Assembly (NCBI GenBank): GCA_027061865.1
Contig: JAMOVZ010000432.1
Span: 1-5,525, forward strand
Direction of reading: 5' to 3'
Length of the DNA stretch: 5,525 bases
From: Desulfobacterales bacterium
Lineage (GTDB): Bacteria; Desulfobacterota; DSM-4660; Desulfatiglandales; Desulfatiglandaceae
Made by a program: the position numbers and the translations under genes. Below, piece after piece: positions 1 through 5,525 of the stretch; positions within the stretch are counted from its first letter, which is position 1; every line of letters starts with the position of its first letter. A model generated the notes under the pieces. It worked only from the letters and a program-made list of their open reading frames with translations. It ran no database searches and had not been told where the DNA came from.

Positions 1-1
1 T

Positions 2-559
2 TGCGGTGGATCAATGGGCGTGGTTTTTGGCGAGAAATTCCGAAGGGCCGTGGACTATGCCATACAGGAGAACATACCTTTTGTGAGCCTTTGTTGCTCA
101 GGGGGGGCCAGGCTCTATGAGGGCATCTCGGCGCTAATGCAGATGGTAAAGACCATAGAGTCTGTAAACCGCCTGAAACGCCATGGGCTCTTGTATGTTT
201 CAATCCTGGCAGATCCTTCCACAGGAGGAGCTATTGCCAGCTATGCGGCCCTGGGGGATGTGATTATTGCAGAGCCCGGTGCCCTTGTCATATTTGCTGG
301 CCCCCGGGTGATGGCAGCACGGGGCTTCGATGTACAGGAAGAAAAAGTTAGATCTGATTCACTTCACAGGTTCTCAAAGGAAATCTACCAAGACCTTGAC
401 TATTACCACAACATCCGCGGCATCCAGGAGATCGCAACCCGTAAAGAGATGAAGTTTACTGTTGCAAAGTATCTGGACCTTTACTGTCGGGTAAAGCCAA
501 AGATCAGAAAAATTCCAAAAAAGAAAAAAAAGGCCAAGAGCACTGCTGCGGTTTTGTAA
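2..559 (+). CDS. accD: Acetyl-CoA carboxylase carboxyltransferase beta subunit-like protein, C-terminal part (5' end outside window)
   Basis: This would be the beta subunit of acetyl-CoA carboxylase carboxyltransferase, which with AccA moves CO2 from carboxybiotin to acetyl-CoA to make malonyl-CoA for fatty-acid synthesis in the cytoplasm. The frame is open from base 2, giving 185 residues before TAA at 557-559. The N-terminal half, with the zinc ribbon expected in AccD, lies outside the window. Counting Cys1 at base 2, family motifs follow in order: GGSMG at 2-6, GEKFRRAV, SGGAR at 33-37, LMQM, then DPSTGG at about 71-76, GDVIIAEP and FAGPRV at 98-103. SGGAR and STGG are the glycine-rich crotonase-fold oxyanion turns. 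After FAGPRV the usual LPEGFQRSEFLLEHG-type stretch is absent. A longer segment (about 107-140) replaces it before the fit resumes at RGIQEIATRKEMKFTVAKYL. The tail is lysine-rich. The AccD family call is firm. Whether it is the main AccD or a divergent paralogue is open. Confidence 0.85.
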   Translation, partial: CGGSMGVVFGEKFRRAVDYAIQENIPFVSLCCSGGARLYEGISALMQMVKTIESVNRLKRHGLLYVSILADPSTGGAIASYAALGDVIIAEPGALVIFAGPRVMAARGFDVQEEKVRSDSLHRFSKEIYQDLDYYHNIRGIQEIATRKEMKFTVAKYLDLYCRVKPKIRKIPKKKKKAKSTAAVL

Positions 560-569
560 TCCTTGAAAA

Positions 570-598
570 GAAAGCCCTTGGGTGGTCCAAGGGCTTTC
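570..598. terminator. Bidirectional intrinsic terminator between convergent accD and mdh
   Basis: A perfect 12-bp inverted repeat (GAAAGCCCTTGG at 570-581, CCAAGGGCTTTC at 587-598) encloses a 5-nt loop, GTGGT. It begins 10 bases after the accD stop codon and lies about 30 bases beyond the mdh stop codon on the other strand. Read on the minus strand the hairpin ends in TTTCTTTT, a fair U-tract, so it suits mdh best. On the plus strand the only U-run is the TTT within the stem, so termination of accD may be weaker. Confidence 0.85.
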
Positions 599-628
599 AG
601 GTTGAGCCTCCATTTAAGCGAGAGCAAT

Positions 629-1576
629 CTATTTTCCTTCCGCCTTGAGCCTTTTCATGTCTTCTACCAGTTTCCTGACAGCACCTGCAGAGTGTTGCAG
701 CGCTTTTTCTTCTTCATCCGTGAGTTTGATTTCTATTATCTCCTCTACCCCTTGGGCCCCAAGTTTAATGGGTACACCAATAAAGAGGCCCTCGATACCG
801 TATTCCCCTTCAAGATACGCAGCGCAGGGCAGAATCTTTTTTTTGTCCTTCAGGATGGCCTCTGCCATCTCCACGGCAGCAGATGCAGGGGCATAATAGG
901 CGCTTCCAGTCTTGAGAAGAGAGACTATCTCCGCGCCACCATTTCGAGTTCTCTCGACCAATGCCTCGATCTTATCCGCCGGCAGCAGTTCAGTGATCGG
1001 GATCCCGGCAACCGTGGAATACCTGGGAAGAGGAACCATTGTGTCGCCATGGCCTCCGAGGACAAAGGCATGGGTGTTTTCAACAGATACATTGAGCTCC
1101 ATGGCAATGAATGTCCTGAACCGGGCTGAATCCAGCACCCCTGCCATTCCCATTACCCGGTTCTTGGGAAAGCCGCTGACATCAAAGGCCACATGGCACA
1201 TGGCATCCAGCGGATTGCTCACTACAATCAGGATGCTCTCTGGCGCAACTGAAGCTATCTGGCGGGTTACGTTCTCTATGATTCCCATGTTGGTGGCAAG
1301 CAGATCGTCGCGGCTCATCCCTGGTTTCCTGGGCACACCAGCCGTAATAATCACAATATCAGAACCCTCAGCCTTACTGTAATCATTTGTAACACCTATA
1401 ATCTTGGAGTCGTGCTTTTCAATGGGGGCAGCTTCAGCGATGTCCAGTGCCTTTCCAGCAGGCACCCCTTCAAGTATATCTATCAACACCACGTCAGCTA
1501 ACTCTTTTTCGGCCACCCTCATGGCAGCAGTGGATCCCACATTCCCAGCCCCAACCACGGTAACTTTCCTTCTCAT
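629..1576 (-). CDS. mdh: Malate dehydrogenase, NAD-dependent, LDH-like type
   Basis: This is a cytoplasmic enzyme that interconverts malate and oxaloacetate with NAD(H) in the citric acid cycle. The product is 315 residues, close to the usual length of this family. The N-terminal Rossmann fold shows GAGNVG at 9-14, and Asp33 ends the second strand (VVLID), which points to NAD rather than NADP. GVPRKPGMSRDDLL at 80-93 holds Arg83, the residue that marks malate rather than lactate dehydrogenase (LDH has Gln there), and the loop arginine Arg89. The SNPLD motif is at 120-124. Asp149 and Arg152 in LDSARF and the catalytic His176 in GGHGDTMVP complete the active site. I chose ATG at 1576: MRRKVTVVGAG matches the family N-terminus and AAAGGAG sits 7 nt upstream. 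A TTG 17 codons further up (1627) lies only a few bases after the predicted transcription start and is unlikely. The gene has its own promoter and a shared terminator, so it is probably monocistronic. No frameshift or missing key residue is seen. Confidence 0.97.
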   Translation of the reverse strand: MRRKVTVVGAGNVGSTAAMRVAEKELADVVLIDILEGVPAGKALDIAEAAPIEKHDSKIIGVTNDYSKAEGSDIVIITAGVPRKPGMSRDDLLATNMGIIENVTRQIASVAPESILIVVSNPLDAMCHVAFDVSGFPKNRVMGMAGVLDSARFRTFIAMELNVSVENTHAFVLGGHGDTMVPLPRYSTVAGIPITELLPADKIEALVERTRNGGAEIVSLLKTGSAYYAPASAAVEMAEAILKDKKKILPCAAYLEGEYGIEGLFIGVPIKLGAQGVEEIIEIKLTDEEEKALQHSAGAVRKLVEDMKRLKAEGK

Positions 1577-1583
1577 TGACCTT

Positions 1584-1590
1584 CTCCTTT
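1584..1590 (-). promoter_or_regulatory. Ribosome binding site of mdh
   Basis: AAAGGAG on the minus strand lies 7 nt before the ATG at 1576. This strong Shine-Dalgarno match fixes the mdh start and argues against the longer in-frame reading from TTG at 1627. Confidence 0.85.
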
Positions 1591-1641
1591 CTTCATTTGG
1601 AAATAAGCAATGTGTAAACAAGCTCAAAGAGTTGAAGGTGG

Positions 1642-1670
1642 ATTATATGGGATGACTCTTATGCGGTCAA
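1642..1670 (-). promoter_or_regulatory. Sigma-70-type promoter of mdh
   Basis: On the minus strand, TTGACC (1670-1665, 5 of 6 to consensus) is followed by exactly 17 nt and a perfect TATAAT (1647-1642). Transcription would start near 1635, giving a leader of roughly 60 nt that carries the strong AAAGGAG site. It lies wholly in the gap between the LysM gene and mdh, so it separates mdh transcription from the gene upstream. I see no clear operator next to it. Confidence 0.8.
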
Positions 1671-1737
1671 GCACGTCTATCCGGGCTGATGACGAAGGGC
1701 TGGTAGTCCAGAAAAGTTCAAGGAAAGAGGCCATTCG

Positions 1738-1758
1738 AAAAAACTCCATTGCTATGAG
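1738..1758 (-). terminator. Possible weak terminator after the LysM protein gene
   Basis: Just after the LysM gene's stop codon, the minus strand reads CTCAT, AGCA, ATGGAG, then six T. This could form a short 5-bp stem with one bulged G, a 4-nt loop and a good U-tract. The stem is short, so some transcripts may read through into mdh. It is a weak call. Confidence 0.3.
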
Positions 1759-1762
1759 GTGA

Positions 1763-3487
1763 TCATTGTACTCGGGGAGATATGCTTAGGGCTATGATTC
1801 TATAGCCATTGTAGTGAAGGAAGGAGGCAAGCTCTGGGGTGACGGCGAAAGGGATTGCAAGTACATTTCGGCCATTGAAATCAGAAAAGGAAATACCTGG
1901 AATCTCTATCCTGATATTTCGTGAGTGCTCCCTTGCTGATGCCCAAAATTCATGGGGACCTTCCCTATATGGATATCCTAAAAAAGTCAGTATCTGTTTG
2001 GCTCCGGCGAATAAGTCTTTTTGATCTTTAAGGCTTAGGACCTTGAAGCGATGCTCTTCCAAGAAGGAGATCAGGGTGTGGTCAAGACTCCCGAGGTCCA
2101 CTATGGCATCCATGCCATTGTGCCTGAAAAAAAAATCAGCCTTGATTATGAGGTTAAAATCAGCCCTTTTGCTTCCATATATAGGTATGTCCACTCCAGT
2201 GGAAAACTTGACGCCGAGCATATCAAGGAGGGTTTCTGCAAGCGCGGGAACAGTCCCGATAGCAAGTACACTTTCGGCAAGCGGGGGCTGCTCAACGGAA
2301 GGAAGGGAGGGATGATCTATTACACGGATTCCCAAGCCTTCCAAGAAGTTGACCATCCAAGGATTAGTCCTTTCTCCCTGGTCATTCAAGATATTGATAA
2401 CCACCGTACCCCATCCATGAGAAGGGTCACCGCCCCGCTCTACCACCCAGTCGCCCTTGAGGTGAACAAGGACATCATCGCCAATTGTGATACCCTGGCC
2501 TTTGCGGAGGACCTTGGGGTAGCCGCAACTTGACAAGATCTTGTCAAGGGCCGTTTTCAGGTCGTCAGAAGGTAAGAGGTGAACCACTCGGTACTCGCCC
2601 CAGGTGTCCTCTATGAGGCGCGCCATTTTAGGGGGGAGCTTGTTTCCTAAGTCCACTATTACCCTTGTGCCTGAAACCACATTTATTAAGGGAAAAGAGG
2701 CCGCCTTGAGATCAATCTGCCCCCCTGAGCGCAAAGGAATAAAATGCTCTCCACTCTGGATCCACTCCTCACCCATGGCCACAAAAATTGCCCGCAGATC
2801 TTTGGCAAATGGATTTGGGTGGCCGGCCTCCTCCACCTTTGTGCCAGTTGGCTTGGGTGGGGCTTGGATCGGTTTCCTCACCACCTTGGGAGAGAAGATT
2901 GGAAGCCTAATGACCTGACCAGGATAAATGGAGTTTATATCCTTGATGTGGGGATTGAGTTTCTTTAACATCTCCATGTACTGGCCGTACAATTGCTTGG
3001 CAGGGATATCATACTTTCCAGTGACCACCTTTACAATGTTGTCTCCTGGTGCCACGGTATATTGCTCAAAATCGATATCCTTCAGCTCTGCTGGGCTGAC
3101 CTTCTGCTCTTTTAGTTTGGAGACCGTGGGCGAGAGCCCCCGGAGCGGTGTGATTTTTAAAGGGATCAAGATCTTGTCGCCAGGATGGATCAAATCCAGA
3201 TTGTTGAAAGATTTGTTAAGCTCTTTGAGTGCCTTGAAAAGGGCTGGAAAATCTGGGCGGCCTAACAGCCCTTTGTCGCGCATTATCTTCCAAAGGTATT
3301 CTCCCTTTTTTACTTCATGCACATCCGCAAATACCTTGCGATCCCCCACTTCATATATGTTGTGCCCGGCCTCAGCCTTTTTGGTGAGAGTTATGGAATA
3401 GGTCTGTTCGGCAGGCGTAGATGGAAGGCTAGAGCAGGGTATTAAAGGCACAAAAAAAATAATGCACGCAATAAGATAGGCTCTCAT
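1763..3487 (-). CDS. Secreted LysM-domain protein with a duplicated C-terminal module, function unknown
   Basis: The product is 574 residues and probably acts in the cell envelope. A signal peptide is visible: Arg2, a hydrophobic run at about 3-17, then IPCSS. Cys18 could suggest a lipoprotein, but Pro at -1 is not a normal lipobox. Two LysM-like modules follow, about 57-110 (HEVKKGEYLWKI ... ELN ... IHPGDKILIPL) and 141-196 (YTVAPGDNIVKV ... KLNP ... IYPGQVIRLPI). LysM modules bind N-acetylglucosamine glycans such as peptidoglycan. A Pro/Lys-rich linker at about 198-226 leads to two diverged copies of one module (about 225-394 and 411-569) that I do not recognise. No amidase, peptidase or transglycosylase active-site motif is evident. 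I chose ATG at 3487 because GGAG lies 6 nt upstream and the signal peptide starts there. The longer TTG reading from 3538 lacks a ribosome site. The gene is divergent from smc with its own promoter. mdh follows on the same strand after 186 bp but has a separate promoter, so a functional link is not implied. Confidence 0.85.
   Translation of the reverse strand: MRAYLIACIIFFVPLIPCSSLPSTPAEQTYSITLTKKAEAGHNIYEVGDRKVFADVHEVKKGEYLWKIMRDKGLLGRPDFPALFKALKELNKSFNNLDLIHPGDKILIPLKITPLRGLSPTVSKLKEQKVSPAELKDIDFEQYTVAPGDNIVKVVTGKYDIPAKQLYGQYMEMLKKLNPHIKDINSIYPGQVIRLPIFSPKVVRKPIQAPPKPTGTKVEEAGHPNPFAKDLRAIFVAMGEEWIQSGEHFIPLRSGGQIDLKAASFPLINVVSGTRVIVDLGNKLPPKMARLIEDTWGEYRVVHLLPSDDLKTALDKILSSCGYPKVLRKGQGITIGDDVLVHLKGDWVVERGGDPSHGWGTVVINILNDQGERTNPWMVNFLEGLGIRVIDHPSLPSVEQPPLAESVLAIGTVPALAETLLDMLGVKFSTGVDIPIYGSKRADFNLIIKADFFFRHNGMDAIVDLGSLDHTLISFLEEHRFKVLSLKDQKDLFAGAKQILTFLGYPYREGPHEFWASAREHSRNIRIEIPGISFSDFNGRNVLAIPFAVTPELASFLHYNGYRIIALSISPRVQ
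1781..2257 (-). repeat. C-terminal module, copy 2, of the LysM protein (residues about 411-569)
   Basis: This is the second, slightly shorter copy. Landmarks: LLDMLG (Gly425), HNGMDAIVDLG (Gly458 to Gly466), LISFLEEH, KVLSLKDQKDL, AKQILTFLGYP (Gly504), NVLAIP, and FLHYNGYRII (Gly561). The offset from copy 1 falls slowly from 186 to 175 residues along the module, as expected for homologous copies with a few gaps. The strongest matches are IVDLG and the IL...GYP segment. Confidence 0.65.
2306..2815 (-). repeat. C-terminal module, copy 1, of the LysM protein (residues about 225-394)
   Basis: This is the first of two related protein segments. Landmarks: FVAMG (Gly239), SGTRVIVDLG (Gly273 to Gly281), a predicted helix KMARLIEDTW, RVVHLLPSDDL, ALDKILSSCGYP (Gly322), TVVINI, and FLEGLGIRVI (Gly386). 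The same landmarks recur in the same order in copy 2. The pattern suggests repeated strand-helix-strand units, but I can name no fold family. The similarity is seen at protein level, not as a DNA repeat, so the duplication is old. Confidence 0.65.
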
Positions 3488-3493
3488 TTGAGG

Positions 3494-3497
3494 CTCC
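3494..3497 (-). promoter_or_regulatory. Ribosome binding site deciding the LysM protein start
   Basis: GGAG on the minus strand lies 6 nt before ATG at 3487, directly ahead of the signal peptide. No comparable site precedes the in-frame TTG at 3538, so the shorter start is preferred. Confidence 0.6.
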
Positions 3498-3554
3498 AGG
3501 TCCAGCAAGCTCTGAAAAAGAGTGCAGATAAGCGACAAAAAGATTTGTATATTT

Positions 3555-3567
3555 TTGTATAAATACT
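3555..3567 (+). repeat. 13-bp direct repeat TTGTATAAATACT, copy 1
   Basis: This sequence recurs exactly at 3658-3670, 103 bp downstream. Copy 1 overlaps the -10 element and predicted start of the LysM gene promoter. A shorter relative, TTTGTATA, also lies just upstream at 3544-3551. It could be a regulator site or chance in AT-rich DNA. Confidence 0.4.
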
Positions 3568-3592
3568 AGAAATTTCAGAAAATCAATGTCAA
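3563..3592 (-). promoter_or_regulatory. Sigma-70-type promoter of the LysM protein gene
   Basis: On the minus strand, a perfect TTGACA (3592-3587) is followed by 18 nt and TAGTAT (3568-3563, 4 of 6 to consensus). Transcription would start near 3556, leaving a leader of about 70 nt before ATG at 3487. The -10 overlaps copy 1 of the 13-bp direct repeat. Confidence 0.6.
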
Positions 3593-3657
3593 CATTTTTT
3601 ACTTACCTATAAAAAATACTATATATTGATGAAAAGGACAAAAGAAAACACATCATA

Positions 3658-3670
3658 TTGTATAAATACT
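3658..3670 (+). repeat. 13-bp direct repeat TTGTATAAATACT, copy 2
   Basis: This is an exact second copy of 3555-3567 in the same orientation. It ends at the first base of the candidate smc -35 element (3670-3675). Confidence 0.4.
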
Positions 3671-3698
3671 TTACAATAATTACTGGATTTGGTAAATA
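3670..3698 (+). promoter_or_regulatory. Candidate promoter of smc
   Basis: TTTACA (3670-3675) is followed by 17 nt and TAAATA (3693-3698), which would give a leader of about 40 nt before ATG at 3748. The -10 is poor (3 of 6). An alternative is TTTACT at 3598-3603 with TATATA at 3620-3625 (16-nt spacer). In DNA this AT-rich, such matches arise easily, so the true smc promoter is uncertain. Confidence 0.3.
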
Positions 3699-3747
3699 GA
3701 CAATTCCATTGCAGTTTTAAAAACCAAGATTTACCGTAACAATCCTT

Positions 3748-5525
3748 ATGAAGATAAGAAGGCTTACAATAGTTGGCTTTAAATCCTTCATGGACAAGGT
3801 GGAGATATCTTTTCCAAAAGGGATAAGTGCAGTGGTGGGCCCAAATGGCTGTGGCAAAAGCAATATTGTTGATGCCATAAGGTGGTGTATGGGTGAGCAG
3901 AGCCCTAAACAGCTTCGCGCCCGCCAAATGGAAGACGTGATATTCAGTGGGGCAGGCAGCCACAAGCCCCTTGGCATGGCCGAGGTGACCCTTGTGCTTG
4001 AGGGAGGATCGGAGGGATTACCTGAAGATCTCGCTCAGATGACCGAAATTTCCATCACGCGCAGGCTCTACCGTTCAGGGGAGAGCGAGTACCTCCTAAA
4101 TGGTCGGCCCTGCAGATTAAAGGACATCCAGGAATTGTTCATGGATACGGGCCTTGGAAACAAGGCCTATTCAGTTATCGGGCAGGGGAGAATTGGGTCC
4201 ATCTTGGAGCAAAAGCCAGAAGAGACTAGAGTGATGCTGGAAGAGGCCGCAGGTATCACCAAATACAGAAAAAAGGTTGAGGCCTCCCAAAAAAAAATAG
4301 CCCTTACCCAGACCAATCTTCAACGCCTGGAAGACATTATGAGCGAGGTCCAGCGCCAGATGCGTTCGCTGAAGCGCCAAGCCTCTAAAGCCAGACGCTA
4401 CAAACGCCTTACAGAAGAGATCCGGGACCTGGAGCTGACCCTTTATTCCAATCTCTTGAGGGAGCTATCAGCCGAGGCTGGAGATAGGGAAAAAGTTGCA
4501 GCCCGGCTTGTGGAACAAGAGGCCGTGCTTTCAGCCAGACTCTCGGAGCTGCAAAACAAGGCGGAGGCCTTGCGCCTGGAATTGGAGGAGCATGACAGGG
4601 AGCTTTCCCGGCTCAAGGAGGAACACTCTTCTGTAAAGGAGCAGGTTCAACGGATCCAAGGCACCCTCGCCTCTCTCCAAAAGGAGGAGGAAATACAAAA
4701 GGAGGTGGAAGCGCGGTTGGTCAAAGAGCGGGATCGGGCAGAGCAGAGGATTTCCTCTCTCGGCCAGGAAGCAGTGGAGTTGGAGCAGGCAGTGGAAAAG
4801 CTCGATAACTCCTTGGCCGAATTGAGGAGTGAAATTTCTCTTTTGGAGAAAAGGGTGAAGGGCCGGAAAGAGATCCTGGACAGAGTGAGAAAAGAGTACG
4901 AGCAGGCCAGAGAGAGTCTCGGGCTCGGAGTCAATAAAGAGACAGACCTCAAACATGAATCCAAGTATGTTGAGAGGCTGTTGGACCAGATTTCCGATGC
5001 CCGTTCAAGACTTGAGCAGGAATTGGCCAAGACAGAGGACCGGTTGAAACAGGTGATAAAGGCCTCTGAACGGAAAGGCTACCAAAGGGAAGTGGAGGCT
5101 GAGAGGCTGAGAAACCTGGATGAGGCCATAGAGTCGATAAAGGCGGAACTTGACGAGCTGGAGGAAAAACGCAGCCACGCTTCCAAAGAATTGCGGGACA
5201 AGGAGGTCTTGCTAAGCAAGGTGAAGTCCCGGCTGGGAAGTCTCCAGACCTTGGCCGAAAATTTTGAGGGATATAAGCTCGGGGTAAGGAGCATTATGAA
5301 GGCAAAGGACCTGGAGCTGCGCCAAAGGGGTAGGATCTTAGGCTTGGTTGCGGATATCATCTCAGTGGATCCCAAATACGAGCAAGCGGTTGAGGCAGTC
5401 CTCTCTGACAAACTCCAGTACATCATCGTCCAGACCCATGAAGATGGAAAGGTGGCAGTTGACTATCTCAAAACTAAGGCCAGGGGGAGGAGCAGTTTCG
5501 TCCCGATAAAGGGGCTAAATGGGAA
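3748..5525 (+). CDS. smc: Chromosome segregation protein SMC, N-terminal half (3' end outside window)
   Basis: SMC is the ATPase of the bacterial condensin complex (usually with ScpA and ScpB), which organises and helps segregate chromosomes on the nucleoid. The frame is open from ATG at 3748 to the right edge, about 592 of a usual 1,100-1,200 residues. The head begins MKIRRLTIVGFKSF, the standard N-terminus. Walker A GPNGCGKS is at 31-38, with Cys35 where Ser is commoner. LR57 sits at the B. subtilis arginine-finger position, followed by MEDVIFSG and PLGMAEVTL. The Q-loop GQGRI (Gln146) and KPEETRVMLEEAAGITKYR follow. A long Glu/Lys/Arg/Leu-rich coiled coil runs from about 172 to 505. The hinge starts at about 528 (GRILGLVADII, YEQAVEAVLSDKLQYIIV) and is cut off at the edge. 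The signature motif and Walker B lie beyond. An in-frame stop at 3718-3720 excludes a longer start. No Shine-Dalgarno site precedes the ATG, which is unusual, but the N-terminus fits the family. Confidence 0.97.
   Translation, partial: MKIRRLTIVGFKSFMDKVEISFPKGISAVVGPNGCGKSNIVDAIRWCMGEQSPKQLRARQMEDVIFSGAGSHKPLGMAEVTLVLEGGSEGLPEDLAQMTEISITRRLYRSGESEYLLNGRPCRLKDIQELFMDTGLGNKAYSVIGQGRIGSILEQKPEETRVMLEEAAGITKYRKKVEASQKKIALTQTNLQRLEDIMSEVQRQMRSLKRQASKARRYKRLTEEIRDLELTLYSNLLRELSAEAGDREKVAARLVEQEAVLSARLSELQNKAEALRLELEEHDRELSRLKEEHSSVKEQVQRIQGTLASLQKEEEIQKEVEARLVKERDRAEQRISSLGQEAVELEQAVEKLDNSLAELRSEISLLEKRVKGRKEILDRVRKEYEQARESLGLGVNKETDLKHESKYVERLLDQISDARSRLEQELAKTEDRLKQVIKASERKGYQREVEAERLRNLDEAIESIKAELDELEEKRSHASKELRDKEVLLSKVKSRLGSLQTLAENFEGYKLGVRSIMKAKDLELRQRGRILGLVADIISVDPKYEQAVEAVLSDKLQYIIVQTHEDGKVAVDYLKTKARGRSSFVPIKGLNG

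Larger units (their letters stand above)
3488..3747. other. AT-rich divergent regulatory region between the LysM gene and smc
   Basis: This 260-bp stretch has no credible gene. From about 3530 to 3720 it is strikingly AT-rich with many A and T runs, unlike the flanking genes. It must hold the divergent start signals for the LysM gene (-) and smc (+). It contains a good minus-strand promoter, several loose plus-strand promoter-like sites and a 13-bp direct repeat. I see no tRNA, riboswitch or terminator-like hairpin in it. Confidence 0.75.

Noticed and set aside
563..1382. Plus-strand open frames opposite mdh (188 and 156 residues)
   Set aside because: They lie antisense to a clear malate dehydrogenase with all active-site motifs. 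Their predicted proteins show no recognisable family pattern.
2051..3401. Plus-strand open frames opposite the LysM gene (up to 160 residues)
   Set aside because: They are shadows of a well-supported minus-strand gene, which has a signal peptide, LysM motifs and a ribosome site.
1763..3487. LysM protein as a peptidoglycan hydrolase
   Set aside because: No NlpC/P60, LytM (HxH), amidase or lytic transglycosylase motif is visible in the C-terminal half. LysM alone shows binding, not catalysis.
3629..3679. A 16-codon open frame (MKRTKENTSYCI...) in the smc leader as a possible leader peptide
   Set aside because: It has no ribosome site, no regulatory hairpin around it, and lies in AT-rich DNA where short open frames arise by chance.
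3838..3864. Cys35 in place of Ser in the SMC Walker A motif as a sign of altered ATPase
   Set aside because: GPNGCGKS is a known natural variant in bacterial SMC proteins, and the essential Gly, Lys37 and Ser38 are intact.
3619..5426. Minus-strand open frames opposite the smc region (69 to 141 residues)
   Set aside because: They lie mostly antisense to smc, whose frame is continuous to the window edge and matches the family throughout. Their Ser/Leu-rich composition is what reversed coiled-coil codons produce.
1..5525. A novel multi-gene defence, mobile or biosynthetic system
   Set aside because: The four genes are housekeeping or envelope genes on mixed strands with separate signals. No toxin, nuclease, transposase, integrase, CRISPR repeats or biosynthetic cluster genes are present.

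Overview
The window looks like ordinary chromosomal housekeeping DNA from a Gram-negative bacterium. I favour a Desulfobacterota-like (former Deltaproteobacteria) source. This rests on family resemblance: an LDH-type NAD malate dehydrogenase, an SMC whose Walker A motif reads GPNGCGKS, a divergent AccD-like carboxyltransferase, and a secreted two-LysM protein. It is an inference without any database search. I see no rRNA, tRNA, mobile element, CRISPR array or phage gene.

Layout from left to right. (1) The 3' part of an accD-like gene (+, 2-559) runs in from the left edge. (2) A 69-bp convergent gap holds one strong hairpin (570-598) that can terminate both accD (+) and mdh (-). (3) mdh (-, 629-1576) has a good Shine-Dalgarno site and its own near-consensus sigma-70-type promoter (1642-1670), so it need not depend on the gene upstream. 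(4) A secreted or envelope-anchored protein (-, 1763-3487) has a signal peptide, two LysM-like modules and a C-terminal half built from two diverged copies of a module of about 165 residues. (5) A very AT-rich divergent intergenic region (3488-3747) carries a convincing promoter for the LysM gene, a weaker candidate promoter for smc and a 13-bp direct repeat. (6) The 5' half of smc (+, 3748 to the right edge) includes the ATPase head, the first coiled-coil arm and the start of the hinge. It has no stop codon in the window.

The genes do not form one pathway. AccD belongs to fatty-acid synthesis (malonyl-CoA), Mdh to central carbon metabolism, SMC to chromosome organisation and segregation, and the LysM protein to the cell envelope. 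I found no evidence of a new multi-gene system. The item most worth follow-up is the LysM protein's internally duplicated, unrecognised C-terminal module. Next is the AccD-like protein, in which a normally conserved segment near the C-terminus is replaced.
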